Notes: generated from the sequence alone by a model not told the origin. A stretch of DNA of 64,000 bases from Isoetes taiwanensis (GCA_021234155.1 JAJEKV010000318.1:280587-344586); one strand, 5' to 3'; counted from the first letter of the stretch, positions 20,596 through 32,710 are shown. A program made the numbers and translations.

Positions 20596-22663
20596 TTAAG
20601 ATACAAGTTTACAGTAACCTTTAAATTGCTCGGCAACAAATTTCTCAAATTGCAATCTATCATGCTCATGAAGTAGATATATTCTAGATTCTGGCTTGTA
20701 AGTTAGACAAGCCAAAGCTATGACAGAATCTAATGATATCGCTATGCCGTCTGACAAGTCAAATGTGTACCAACATTTTTTTCTAGACTTATGCTCATTA
20801 TACCATGCCAAGTTAAGTTCTACCAAATAGGATGGTCTGGAACTTAGAGCAATTGCTTCCCTACTTTCCTTCCAGCCCCTACCAACTTTCCTTCGAATAC
20901 TCAGAATCCTTCCCAAATACCAGGTTGTCTTTAATAATTTCGGCTTTGCACTAACCTGACCTGCCTTTTGTTGCTCAGTTTCTACCTCAAAGAACACTGC
21001 ACAATCAGATCCAATGCCAAGAGCAGTGGCTGCATTGATCTGCTTGTTCTTTTCGTCCAATAGAATATGAGTTTTAACTTTGGTCAGTCTATCCTTCGAG
21101 AGCCAAGGATTCCCATTAAGTTGACTGACTAAAGTGGCCTTGTAGACTTCTTTATTGTCTATCTTCACAAGTCTTTCAACTTTCACTTGGTTTGGGTGCT
21201 CTGCCTCATCCTCATGGCATCAAGTGTATGTCTTAACTCCATCACTGCTGCTAGCTCCTTAATGTTTTTTGCAGCCAAGCCTTCAACACCCTCATTTTCA
21301 AGCTCCACTTCAACTCGATCAGACTCATCTTCAAACTCGGTTGTATCTAATTGCTGGAGGTAGTTCTTGTTAAAATAGTCTTCATGCTTCCAAGGACAAG
21401 TCCACCATGTGGCAGCTCCTGTCTCTTCACAACAATTGCCAATTCTCAAACACATCCCCTGTGCTTCTTTCATCCCTTCCTTTAAAGCATGCACAATTTT
21501 GTCTACATTGTCTACCATGCTGTAATCTCCTAGATCATAAATGATTTCCTTACCATCAAGTCCAGCCTTCTTTTCTAAAACCTGCCATATGTTTTCATGC
21601 TTCAAATGGGTAGTGTGGAACAACAATTTCCCAAGAGCTTGAAACTCACACTCTATTCAAAGCACTTGCTTTGTTTCAAGCAAGTCTGCACAAGATATGA
21701 CCTTTTCATTTTGGATCATACCCACTTTACTAAAAAACAATTTCACAAGAATCAACCCATGCCACTCAAGGGAAGAGAAATGTCATTGCATTTTTCTAAA
21801 ATAATTTATCAACATCACAACAAAATGACATGATAATCAGTATGTCAAGAAAAGTCTCACGGCTTATAAAGTTCATCTTCAAAAGTGTGTGTTGAATGCC
21901 TAATTATCCTGTAGCCTCCACAACCTTTGAGATTGCAACAAACCAAACAAAAATCTTAGCAATAATGAGCAATTACCTGAAGAAGAATGAGACTGTAGAT
22001 GCGCCTTTAACACTGGTGACCATAGGCCCATATGGGGTGATAGGAATATGTCAATATATAAGGCCACAAATCAAATGTAGGTTTCAGTTCAAGAGTCCGC
22101 ATTGGAGGAGAATTAGATGGATCTTGTAGTTTATGTAGACAAGAGATCGAACCTTCCGTGAAGCAATCCGTTGGGGCTGCCCTCCAATTTTGTCTATCCT
22201 TCCTTTCTACATCTCCAATTTGAAGACCATATTCTCCTTGGAAAGCATGGAAGACGTGCCAAATGTCATTCAAAGGTGGCAGAGATCTTCATCTAAATAG
22301 AGTCTCTTAGTTTTAGCGTTATCAAGTGGGTTGATTAACTTCTTCCCATTGTGTATAAAATCCCCGATCGTGCAAGCCTTGAATGCCGCCATCTTTCCTC
22401 TTTGTTGCAGTAAAAACCCAACCTTCCCACGGAATCCCGTATCTTGTTCCTGCATCCTTCACACTTGTATAATCTTCCAGCATGCAACACCATCTACGTG
22501 CATCTCCATCCGAGCTATGGCCAACTAATGGCCCCAAAACTTGCCTCAAATGCAAGTCCCAAAAAACTTGTATTATTTCCCATTGAGCTCTCACTGCTCT
22601 ACTATCAAACTTGTTGCATGTTAGTTGTATGGCCAAGACAAGCTTAGGAAGACGCGCACGCAA
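20596..22663 (-). pseudogene. Degenerate gene of an unnamed, probably element-borne protein family
   Basis: Five minus-strand pieces form one protein in order. 22663-22322 (MRARLPKLVLAIQL ... LVGHSSDGDARR ... MLEDYTS ... GIPWEGWVF). Then, in another frame, GDFIHNGKKLINPLDNAK (about 22370-22320). Then 22273-22007 (IWHVFHAFQGEYGL ... DVERKDRQNW). Then 21626-21183 (NIWQVLEKKAGLDGKEIIYD ... acidic ELENEG stretch). Then 21186-20596 (LLKTTWYLGRILSIRRKVGR ... WYTFDLSDGIAISLDSVIAL ... FEKFVAEQFKGYC). I recall proteins with GHSSDGD-RR, HNGKKLINPL and KDRQNW blocks as uncharacterised, multi-copy proteins of plants and other eukaryotes, but cannot name the family. The acidic residues in GHSSDGD could be catalytic; that is speculation. 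The gene is dead: at least four frame changes. Confidence 0.55.
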
Positions 22664-23289
22664 TGGATTTATAATGAAAGCACGAGCATAGTGTGCATGT
22701 AACCAAATCTAGAATCACTCCTGTAGCTTCACCTCCTGAAAAAACAATTTATATCTCCCTTGGCATGTCTGTATTGTGAAGATGCTGCATATATAATGAA
22801 ACACCATCCTGCACAGGTATTCTCTCAAACACGGCTGCCACACTTCCAATGCGTATTGATAACTTCATTACTCATAGAGAAATGTAAATCATAACCATAC
22901 TAGATTATGTAAATGTGCATTTGTTTGCCTTTGGCTACAGAAACAAAACTGGTACATGCTGATAGCATAGTAATAAAAGTGACCTTGTCCCACTATTGAA
23001 CTTTGCATTTATATTTTCTAAACTAAAAAAATTGCAACTTCCTTATCATGCCCATGCTGAAAATAAATGGAAAAATCGGATCTGCCCCTTATATTTGATT
23101 TTGTTGCTATTATTCCAAGAGGAAGTAATCCAACCATACGATGAAACATACGTCCATGTGCTGCATAAGACAAATAAGTACCGCTTGTATCTACAGGCTA
23201 GGCAAGTCCTTAAACAATTTGTCTCTAAAGATGCCCGAAAAAAAAACCCAGTGAGTTAAACTTCCATTTAAAAATTATTAGAAATGTCT

Positions 23290-24030
23290 AAAGTAGTCAA
23301 ATGCTCCAAACCTGCAACTGACTTTGGCAGAGGCCCATAAAACTGATTGTGAGACAATACTAAAATCTCAATGGTTCTCAACTCCAAAAGATCGCTTGGC
23401 AGTAATCCTATAAAGTTGTTGTGGGAAAGGTCCATACCACCAATTTCTGCAACCTAGAAAAAGGAAAACGACAACTTCCCATGAAAAACATTGTTGGTCA
23501 GTTTGACTTCTTGAAGTGCTGAACATTCGTACTCCCTAGATCTTCTGGTATTGCACAAGATAAAGCAGACAGATTGGCAAAACCTCCAATTTACACAGGA
23601 GAAGAACCCATTAGGATAGTAGAAGATAGATCAAGAAATGTAAGGCTTTTCAAGCTCCAGATTGAAGCAGGAATACCTCCAGTAACATTGTTTCTAGACA
23701 AGAAAAATTCTCAAAGCAGAAAGCTGGCCTAAGGAGTCTAATATGGAACCATAGATAAAGCACATGATGACGAATTCAAAATTCCAACTTCGATAGCTCA
23801 CTGAGCCAATCAAGTATGGACCCTAAGAGAACAAAATGAGATGCATGGATATAGCATAGCAGTTTTAACTTCCTCACAGGCTCCATTGTAAAGCTTGACG
23901 TACACATTCCCGCTGCATCCCTCTTCAGGCCTGAAAGATAGAGCCCCACTACATGACCATTCTTATATTGTACACCCCTCCATTTTGAACATGAATCAGA
24001 GGATGACCATCACATCTTCATGCCTGGCTG
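23290..24030 (-). pseudogene. LRR receptor-like gene remnant (LRR-NT to LRRs)
   Basis: Reading down the minus strand from 24030: CSKWRGVQYKNGHVVGLYLSG (LRR N-terminal cap; at its second conserved Cys position Tyr is seen), then a broken stretch, then NNVTGGIPASIWSLKSLTFLDLS at about 23700-23620, then GGMDLSHNNFIGLLPSDLLELRT and LVLSHNQFYGPLPKSVAG at about 23430-23290. The repeats follow the plant extracellular LxxLxLSxNxFxGxIP pattern of receptor-like proteins and kinases. Frame changes and stops occur throughout, and no signal peptide, membrane helix or kinase domain is present, so it is a truncated pseudogene. Confidence 0.85.
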
Positions 24031-24386
24031 AATTCTTTGCATATCTGTAGAGATGAATCTTTCTGTATGTGATGTACATGATAAAGCAACTAACAGAAGC
24101 CACTATATAAGAATCCTAAATGTCATCATTTTGGAGTTCAGATTACAACGCATTTTGGAATTTCACCAAGCAATGATTGCATGTTTTAAGAGCATCATAC
24201 AGCCATTGCAATAAATTTTTATCCTGTTGCTTGCCCTTTGTTTGCTCTGTAACTTGTGAGATCCATTACTTTCTATCTGTTATTCCATTTCGAGGGAGTT
24301 TAAAGGCCGGCCCAAATTCTTTACAACATGCACTAACATTTAACACTATGAATACCAATATGCCCTTGTTTCAGGAGCTTTTAAAT

Positions 24387-24396
24387 TGGATTAATT
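24387..24396. repeat. Target duplication TGGATTAATT, left copy
   Basis: The same ten bases occur at 25254-25263, just outside the other end of the 857 bp element. Length 9-10 fits Mutator-type insertion. Confidence 0.55.
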
Positions 24397-25253
24397 CAAT
24401 GTTGTTATAATATGCGTATTTTACAAAATTCTTACGTACCATACCGTTCCTTACGTATGAAACGTATTTTCCAAAAATTCGTTGCACGCTTTTTGCTAGG
24501 TAAAATACGTCCCCCACTTTTACATGATTCTAAGATGGGAAAAAAATAAACTAATGGTCCCAAATGTTAGGAAATTAACATAGGCCCTCGAATGACCTAA
24601 AAGCCCACGTTGAGACCCTGTTAAACCCTAAAACGAACAAAGAGAGCGGCGGGATGGCATCCGATCTTGCTCCGGCCTTCCAAACTCGCTTTTAGGTAGA
24701 TCGTTGGGGCTGAAATCGGTGCTATTGGCAGTGCATCGCTTGATTCTCTGGATTCTTGACCTTGTTTTCTTGTTAATGCAGGCAGGGTCTCAACAATAAT
24801 TACACAGAGTACAGGTAACGAGCTTTCAATCATCGTCTGCATCAATGTAATTAGAAAAGGTATAACAAGCAGTCTCTTGATATTTCAGGTCATGCAAGGC
24901 AGTGTCAAGTTGTGCATCTTCACCTGAACCAAAGCAACAATCCTGAACCAATAGTGGATAAATATTGCACGGTAAGGAACATAAAATTAATTCTAAGGTA
25001 CAAAGCCATTAGGAATAACTAAAGGTATTATGATTAATATATTTAAATTGAATATTATATTTAAAATAAAAAACTATACCTAATATGAGTATAATACATA
25101 CACGTTGACGTATTTTATATATGCGCCATATATCAGTGCACGTATTTAGACGTATTTTACCATGATGAAACGTCGTTGCATTTTTCATACGCCCGTATTT
25201 TTCTATTTTATGCGTATGAAACATAGGGAACGGTATCGCGTCACGGTAACAAC
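24397..25253. mobile_element. Pack-MULE-like non-autonomous element, 857 bp
   Basis: The two ends are imperfect inverted repeats of ~110 bases: GTTGTTA, then ATACCGTTCC, ATACGT-type words, and GGTAAAATACGTC at matching distances. The ten-base TGGATTAATT lies on both sides. The interior (about 24590-24800) is GC-richer and looks like the start of a host gene on the plus strand: CTAAACCC-like leader, ATG at 24653, MASDLAPAFQTRF, then GTAGATCG ... TTAATGCAG as an intron. The frame reaches a TAG before the intron, so the captured start is not functional. The four bases CAAT between the left duplication and GTTGTTA are unexplained. Confidence 0.55.
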
Positions 25254-25263
25254 TGGATTAATT
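25254..25263. repeat. Target duplication TGGATTAATT, right copy
   Basis: Partner of 24387-24396. Confidence 0.55.
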
Positions 25264-25780
25264 TTGTACAATGAGCCCATTCTAGAAGGAAAACACAGGG
25301 AGCATGTTCTTCTTCAATAGTTTAAAATACGAAAAGCTGCAGGAAGTACATCGTTATGTGTTTGGTACCTCCTACAACAAAAAGGGTACTATAAGCTGCA
25401 ATGCAAGTTGAAATGACGTACTAGAACATATTTCACATTTGAAAGATATCATATGTAATAGAGATAACACCATCTTATTGCCTTGATATTCTATGAATGA
25501 ACAAGTGTTTTTTTTTGCCTTACAAGAGCGGGGAGGACACATATCTCCTAGTGCCAACCTGGCAATACATGTAAAATGAAGTTTGACCAACATTGATGAA
25601 GCTTTAGAAGCTATTCCAACCCCATAATGCAAACCTCAATCAAGCGTTTCTTTGGCGAGCTTGGTCTTTGTTTTGTTTGAAGAGTAGGGCTTTTCATTGG
25701 AGTTGAGATGAAGAAGGCATAGAAAGATTAAAAAGAAAAAAAACAACAAAGCCCTCAAGACTAACGCAAGTGAATTTAGT

Positions 25781-25935
25781 AAAATTTTAGAATTTCATGA
25801 ATCATAGATATGTAAATTAGATGATCTAACGGCCTAAATGAAATTCAAGTGAGGTGGCAGGCCACCTGGATAGGCCGAAATTGCAAAAAATATTGTAAAA
25901 GGGCCTGCTAAAATTAAATAAGTAGAAGTTATCAA
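25781..25935 (+). repeat. ~150 bp dispersed repeat, copy 1
   Basis: Order of words shared with 26780-26940 and with the reverse of 28865-29035: TTTTAGAATTT, GATCTAACGGCC, a GTGGCAGGCCACCTGGATAG palindromic core, and a GGGCCTGCTAAAA end. No coding potential. Confidence 0.6.
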
Positions 25936-26779
25936 TGATGAGATAAGGATGAGAGGAAGGAAAACCTAAACACAAACAAGATGACAATTTATTGAAAGAC
26001 GGTCCATGTGATTTTCTTTTAGCGTATTAACTACGCATAGTCTAGAGCTCCGGATATGTGTAGATTGATATTTTGTGAGACATCAACATGATAAGAATAA
26101 GAAAAAATAGTGATTAAGCTTACCTCTTCTAATCATTTCTGTAATTATGTTGGTATCATTTCTGTAATTATGCTGCCACCAACATGTATCTGCACCAGGC
26201 ATTGAACTAGAGCTTCAACTAGAGCGTTGAACTGGAGCTTGAAGTTATAGCTTGAAATCCCTAATGATCTGTCTATTTCTGTAGAGAAAAACCTTCTTTT
26301 TTCTGACCCTATGAATAACAAGAAAACAATGTACAAACTTGCAGGTGTCACGGGATGGCGACTGACTCCCAATTAAAGAAGGCAGAGGAGTAAAAGCCAG
26401 TATGTCCTGTTACGTGCGAGAACCTTGATATTAACGATTTAGCAAATAATTGTGTTAGAATCGAAAATGAAGAAGTATTGTGCATGCCCTCTTTTTGGGC
26501 ACCTCCCAAGACTCCAAGTTGTTACAGCAGTAGTGGGCCGCCCGCCCATTGTATTACATGTGGCCGCCCATTGTATTACATGTGGACAGATGCATAGTGT
26601 TTTCTGAACTTGATGAACGTAATGGGTGGAACATCCAGTACAGAATGAGCTCTAACTGTTAGCTTGAGTTACGCCGGAACAGAGTTTGTGAGTATGTATA
26701 AACAGGCCATTGGAGGTTGCAAGGCTTCGTAGTTCGGTTGAGTTGGGATTCGTAGGTCGAAGGAGGGGAAGTAAAATTT

Positions 26780-26940
26780 TCAAAGATTTTAGAATTTTCT
26801 GGACCGTCGATCTCAATATTAACAGATCCAATGGCTTAGGTTAAGTTTTGCTGACGTGGCAAGACACGTGGCATAACTAGAAACGTAAGAAAGTGGGCAG
26901 GTCAGGATAGGCAACCCTGCTAAAAAAAACGTGGCAACTG
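26780..26940 (+). repeat. ~150 bp dispersed repeat, copy 2
   Basis: Contains GATTTTAGAATTTTCTGGAC, AACAGATCCAATGGCTTAGG, GCTGACGTGGCAAGACACGT and ends CAACCCTGCTAAAAA. Same order as copy 1. Confidence 0.65.
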
Positions 26941-27199
26941 AGGAGGAATACCTGCTGATTACCAAAACATATGAAAGACATTGCTCAGTCAGATTTCCAA
27001 AAAATTAAGCCTTGAACATGGATCGAGTGACAAGCATGTGAAAAATGCACTTAGAAATCTTATTCTGAACTGCAGTCTGATTCTACAAGCCAAATAACAA
27101 GTACACCACAATAACAAACAAGTTATGAATAATCAATGAAGGCAAGATAAGGAAATCCAATGTGAAACCCTGGATTAGCATTACATGGAATGTGATAAA
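26941..27199. other. No gene seen
   Basis: AT-rich sequence with no frame, repeat or motif that I recognise. Confidence 0.4.
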
Positions 27200-27302
27200 A
27201 GTTACGGACAAGGAAACAAAGTTAAAAAGGTCACGAAAGAAAGGGTCAAAGCATTCTTGGTAGACTTAGCTTTGGACTTGTCGGTGTTTTTGGAAGCCAT
27301 GG
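27200..27302 (-). CDS. Possible first exon, unknown product
   Basis: On the minus strand, after a CACCACCACCGCAAAATTACC leader-like stretch, an ATG at 27302 opens MASKNTDKSKAKSTKNALTL followed by SFVTFLTLF and a stop. The basic, Lys/Ser-rich start and the GC-rich sequence upstream (27300-27960) resemble the beginning of a plant gene, but no following exon was found. Confidence 0.25.
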
Positions 27303-28110
27303 TAATTTTGCGGTGGTGGTGGTAGATGGGGCGTCGAGGGAGAGGAATGACCCATGCCTGATGGTGGGCAGCCTCCATTTTGGCGCTGAGCCCACGGATC
27401 GTGGGCAGCCTTTCACCCCTTTCTGCAGGGTATTCTGTTTTCCGTTTTGGCTGCCCGGCTCCGCCATAGCCTCTCTTCTCATTTCAGTTGCCCTTCTGCT
27501 CTCTCTTATTCAGTTTGGCATGCATTTTTCCTCCCTTGTCTTTACGCCCGCACAACGAGTCCCAACTTCGTGTGGGATTTATGTCAAAGCTTCGCGTCTT
27601 TGTCGTTATTTGTAGATATCAGTTCATCTTAGCGAAAGGCCAAGGCACGCAATGTAAATATTGGCAAGTGTGGTGTTTTGTATTAGATAATTTTCTGGCC
27701 GGTAAAATACGAGGCGCCACCGCCAGACGAAGCGGTGTAGCTGCGGGTACCGCCGCCGAGGCTGACACTCCGCCGAGAATTTTTTCCAATCAGAATTCGA
27801 CGGCCGAAAAATATCAAACGTAATGAACTTTTGCTTCAAATTAAGTACCTGAAAATTTTTTCCGGGAGAAGTTTTTGGAACAGCCGTGGTAGAGAATCAT
27901 GAGCGGCTATGGCGGAGGAACGGCTATGGCTAAGGATGATTTCTAAGAACAGGGCTCTTCTCTGGCTTTTTCTTCACATAAGAGGGCTCTTTTGTTCAAA
28001 GACGGAGACGTTGCAGCGGCCGGTGGAACCATCCATTTCCATTTCCAGGTTCCCAATCTTGCAAATGGTTTCTCAGGCCAAGAGTCTTAACCTATTTTAT
28101 AGCATAGCAT
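27303..28110. other. GC-richer island, no gene assigned
   Basis: Short overlapping frames on both strands, none with a recognisable domain. The stretch 27700-27790 is especially GC-rich. It could be a promoter region or a decayed gene start. Confidence 0.3.
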
Positions 28111-28864
28111 AATTTTCTTTGGGAGCGATGACGAAACGAGCTTTGTGGGCATTGCTCCACCTTCCACATTCTGCATCAAATGCAAGGCGTTTCAACTAAA
28201 GAATAGAAAACTGATCCGCAACACATTCCTGGATCAGAGCCAAGGTTAGCATCCGTAACGATTTATAGCTTAGTTTCCGAGAATTTGCTTCGAGTCATAT
28301 GCTTCTGAATTATAAATCTCAAATCCACGAGGAATTTTGCTTCCGAACGAGGAAACTAAATGACTTCAAAGAGTTTTTCTAGCAACTAAAATCTTGTAAA
28401 AGGATAGCATCTCAGAGAAACATGTAGAAACATGGCACTTCAAAAATTGTCGATTTTGTTTACCTTCTACCAAAAGGTGGTCTCTCAAGCATTGTGGAGC
28501 TTTTAACCATGGCGGATGATTGCTTTGTAAATTTGCAGCGTGAGCTCCATAATCTTTGGGTTTCATCTATCCGCTCTAATAAAAAACTCCACACAATTTG
28601 CTATAGATAGAGGGCTTAATATTTCGGGCCTTTTACAAAATAGACGTAATTTGACAAGAATTTGAAGCAAAATGTTCATTTACGGTTGGAACCTAATGTA
28701 GGAATAGGTCTAACCTCGAGAGGTTGTAGTGATGTAAATATTGGCTCGTGTTGTGTTTGAACCCACGATATTCCAGTGGCATATCCACTATATATTCAAG
28801 ATCGCGGTTAATTGAACTATGAAAAATATAAGAGGAATATATGGCACTTTTTCTCTCTCTCTCT

Positions 28865-29035
28865 CTCTTTTTTAGCAGACTTGCCTACCCTCCCTACAAT
28901 AAATTCTCAAATTCCAGCCTATCCACGTGGACGTCCACATCAGCTAAATTTATTGTAGGCTATTGGATCTTTCGATTTTCACATCCATGGCTGAGGAAAT
29001 TCTAAAATCTATGGGAAATTACCTCATCATGTACT
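28865..29035 (-). repeat. ~150 bp dispersed repeat, copy 3 (inverted)
   Basis: Read on the minus strand: GATTTTAGAATTTCCTCAGC, GAAAGATCCAATAGCCTAC, GCTGATGTGGACGTCCACGT followed by GGATAGGC, and a CAAGTCTGCTAAAAA end. Preceded on the plus strand by a short (CT)n run at 28852-28868. Confidence 0.65.
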
Positions 29036-30339
29036 CATCCTGAGTAGGAAGGCTGCTCTACAAGCTGTTGAAACTATGCACGAAACGCAAAGTTTGAAGT
29101 ATTAAAAGGTTAGATTACCTCCTTATTATGTCTATTTGAACCTTAACGTATGATTTTCAGTCTGGCCTCTTGGTTTGTATTTGCAAATTGATTTCTCCGA
29201 GAAGGATATATTGGAATTTTGAATTACTGAGAGCCTCACAGCAGAAATCCCCTCGATTTGGATAAGGTAAATTTTTGTCCTTTTTCCATCTTGGATTTTA
29301 GTGATTGGGGCCTCTGTTGTCTTGTTCTAATGCCTCCAAAATTTTCTTTTAAGATACCCAAGCTTTTGGCAGATGGTTTCCTTCTTCAAATAAGCTCTGA
29401 TCTAGAGTTTAGCGTTGCGCTTGTGTTGAAATCTCATTTGTACACATGCATGACATCATTCAAAAGTTCTGAAGCTTGCATTCTACGATCTACCTTTCCA
29501 TTTTCATTGATGATTCTTTCAAAAACTTAGCAAGTAGTTTCCATTGCCTGGACGCTTAAATCATCTTCTTCACCTCGATCATACTATCCATATTGCTCAT
29601 CAACAGATTTTTTTCGATTAGCCCGGCATCTAAACAAAAAAATGCCCCTAACAATAATGATAAGTTATATTTTTCCAATATGCTACATGTGCAAAATCAG
29701 ACCACCTCAATTAATTCTACCAAAAGTGTTTCCGGTTCAAGTAGCTCCATAAAAGCCAGATGGGCCTTCATAGTTTGGATTTCTAGCATGTGGTTTTGAT
29801 GTCTTCGAAAAAAAGGCTTTTTTGTTTTTCTCAACTAGTGCAAAATCTAAAATAGTGCTAGATATTGCAAGCAAAATAGAGTAGTGCAAAGGTTGTTTTA
29901 GCTCGAAAACTCAAATTAGCATGTATTTTTGTAATTTGTCAAACTATCTCATAGAGACCCTACGATCTAGGAGACAAAAAAATCAGAAACAAGCATAAAG
30001 GTGCTACAAAATGAGTGATAGATCAGTCCATCTATGCAAAGAATGCCTCTTAAACTTGCCATATCTCCTCAAGGAAAGATGCAAAGTGACTATGGCCTTC
30101 AAATGAAAAGTGTAGCATGTGGTTTTGAAGATCCTTTGCTCTTTCAATCCATGGCGATCTTTTTATGGCTAACATATCGCAATTGGACATGCGACAAGAA
30201 AATGGTGTTCATCTTCAACTTCTTGTGAGCCACAAACTTCACACGTTCTCTAAGCCCTAGGAATCTGACGACATCGTCCACACTCAATTTGTACTCAATT
30301 TGTAGGTGATGGGGTCTAACCCTCATCTGACAAATCAAG
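29036..30339. other. No gene recognised
   Basis: Several plus-strand frames of 60-90 codons (29258-29530, 29593-29799, 30034-30228) lack motifs and are interrupted. They may be decayed coding sequence related to the kinase fragment that follows, but nothing proves this. Confidence 0.35.
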
Positions 30340-30490
30340 TGTTGGTGTACTCTTTATGGCTACAAATGATCAAGGAGAATCTGGTGTTCAAGGAAACTAT
30401 AGTGAAAAAAAGATTGTTGGAAAGGGCGCATTTGGTATGGTTTATAAAGGAATTCTTCCAAATCGCAAAAATGTTGCAGCAAAAAGCAGC
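30340..30490 (+). pseudogene. Receptor-like kinase fragment (glycine-rich loop only)
   Basis: The frame reads KKIVGKGAFGMVYKGILPNRKNVAAK: the Gly-rich ATP-binding loop (GxGxFGxVYKG) and the following VAAK that carries the invariant Lys of protein kinase subdomain II. Shortly after, the frame enters a CTATT microsatellite and ends. No catalytic loop or DFG motif is found downstream. This is a fragment of ~40 residues of a plant receptor-like kinase. Confidence 0.8.
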
Positions 30491-30513
30491 CCATCTCACC
30501 ACACTAAAAAAAA

Positions 30514-30549
30514 CTATTCTATTCTATTCTATTCTATTCTATTCTATTC
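30514..30549. repeat. (CTATT)7 microsatellite
   Basis: Seven tandem CTATT units directly after the kinase fragment, followed by a second CACCACACT like the one just before the array. Confidence 0.9.
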
Positions 30550-31700
30550 ACCACACTTTTGGGAAAAATCAGAAGGATAGCTATTCATATTAACTAGTTT
30601 TCTCCATCTGGAATTGCAGATCAGCTATGGCGTTCTCCCTCAAGCAAAAGCAGAGAGGTTAGTTGCATACATTGTCAAAGCTGAGCCGAAATTAGAGACC
30701 TTTGGTTGTTGGTCTCTTTGGAAAATCAGATCGGATGAGTTAGGGGCATTTATCTAGAAGCAAAAAGCATTAGATCAATATATAGATGCTCCTGATATAT
30801 TTTTTTGAGGAAGTCATTGTTTTAAAAAAAATCCCATAATGATGTATTAAGCTTTATAGATTGATGAAATGGAATAAAAAATAGATGGACATGTTTTATT
30901 TATGGTAGACCTTTTACATTTTTTATTGTACTAAAAGTTCTTCATAAGAAAATCTGGTTTATAGTTCATCAAAATATTGCATTGATTTTTGTTTAATAAT
31001 AAATGGGGTTATTATGGGGCAAATATGGTCTTTCCCTTTTCCAAAGCAGATTCCTAGCCTAGATTCGCAGGTAATTCTTGTTTTGGTGTTTATAATATGC
31101 TATTGTGAAGATGCTGAATCTAAACTATCCAGTTGTATGTGGTGGCACAACAGATGAAGAGGTATACATAGTACTTGTGTTTTGACTATTTCTAAAGAGA
31201 TATTTTATGCCCTTTGATTCATCCGAATGAGCTTCAAAAGCATGGAATAACTCTATCTTATGATTGATATGGATAGGCAAAAAATTTCTAAACACCACCA
31301 TATATCTTGTTCAACCCACATCAAATCATATTCAAAAAACAATGTTTGATGTTTTCAAATGGTATTTACCATGTTTTGCATCTCAGTCGTATCCTCACTT
31401 CTAGCCCACACTTGGAGGAGCTTGCAGCCAGGGACATTGAAATCAAAATCAATGAATGTAATGTCCACGTTCCACTTGCTCAAAAGGAGATGCTTATGAT
31501 TCATGCCAAAGATCATGAGTTTGAGAGCAAGAGTCCTATCCCACACTTGATATGAAGCTAGATCTTCAATATCCTAAAGATACATGCGGGATACATAACT
31601 ACTATTAACATTACTAGAACGCGTGTGCCGATGCTCTGCATTAGTCGTGGCGTGTGGAATGGTGGTATATGTGTGGAATTTGTAGGTGAAATAAATTGAA
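30550..31700. other. No gene recognised
   Basis: AT-rich. A plus-strand frame at 31307-31555 and a minus-strand frame over the same place are both short and without motif. Confidence 0.4.
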
Positions 31701-31703
31701 TGA

Positions 31704-32475
31704 ATTCTAGAATGGGACCTCAAGAAAACCAACAAACCCTATAGGCTTCTCATTCATCTCAAAGCAGATTTTCTACTAATGAGGGATTGTGGGTAGCTAT
31801 CACATGCGAATCTACCCACTAAAAATAAAGGGAAAAATCCAATTATATCATTTGGACCCCAAAAAATACAATGCTAATAGATGAATGGTTGATGTATTCG
31901 CCGAAAGCTTATCACCGGATTAAAAACCGCCTTTCCGGGTTTGGAAAAACCCTAGTGATAAGCCTCGCAAAGGCTTAGACAAACGTGAAGGCATAGAATC
32001 GGCCCCAAAACCCCCATGGAGAAGTCGAAACAGATGCCGCCGCCAACATGTGCACTGCACATCACCAACACAACAAACGAGAAAACATACCGGAGGTGAA
32101 AAGATCACCCAATGGGTGGAAAACATGATAAATGTAACTTGTACAAAAATATAATAAACAAAGAGGGGGGAGGGTGGGTTCAAAGAGAATAAGGTGGCTG
32201 AGAGAAGAGAAAGCTACCGATGAGGCGATGGATGCAAACGCTACAAAATAGCGAACTCCCAACCAAACGGGGGCGCCGCCCGCATGCATGCATGACATGA
32301 TACTCGTCCCATTCTAGAATGGCTTATCCGATGTGTTTCGGATCGATGCGATTCTAGAATGGGACTCGCAAGAAACCAACAAACCCCGAACACTACCGGA
32401 GAACTTCCCCACAAAACTAGGATCGGGCGAAGGTCACGGGGACGAGGCCAAAGGCCATTAAAGGATAGTATGAAA
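31704..32475. repeat. Dispersed repeat family R1, copy a
   Basis: Marker blocks in order: GCTTATCAC, AAAAACCGCC, CGGGTTT, CCCTAGTGATAAGC (a stem-loop at 31908-31965), CATGCATGCATGACATG (about 32281), ATTCTAGAATGG, ATCCGAT, ATTCTAGAATGGGACTCGC (about 32350). TTCTAGAATGGGACCTC-AAG also occurs at 31705, ahead of the stem-loop. Related copies lie at 32480-32710, 43080-43740 and 44396-45241. Confidence 0.65.
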
Positions 32476-32479
32476 GAGA

Positions 32480-32710
32480 CGCAAATTGGCTAAACCAGGA
32501 AGGAAGAAGCTCCTCCCCGCTCGAAACAATTCAAAGAGAATAAGGTAAAACCTGAGAGAAGAGAAAGCGCCGGCGAGACGCGGATGCAAAAACGCTACCA
32601 AATAGTGAACTCCTAACCAAAGCGGGTACGCGCCACCGCATGCATGCATGACATGCATGCTCGTCCATTCTAGAATGGCGATCCGATGTCTCCGGATGGA
32701 TGCGATTGAG
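32480..32710. repeat. R1 family, copy b (partial)
   Basis: Repeats the second half of copy a almost in full: TTCAAAGAGAATAAGGT, AGAGAAGAGAAAGC, CGCTACCAAATAGTGAACTC, CATGCATGCATGACATGCAT, CCATTCTAGAATGGCGATCC, GGATGCGATT. It lacks the stem-loop block. Confidence 0.7.
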
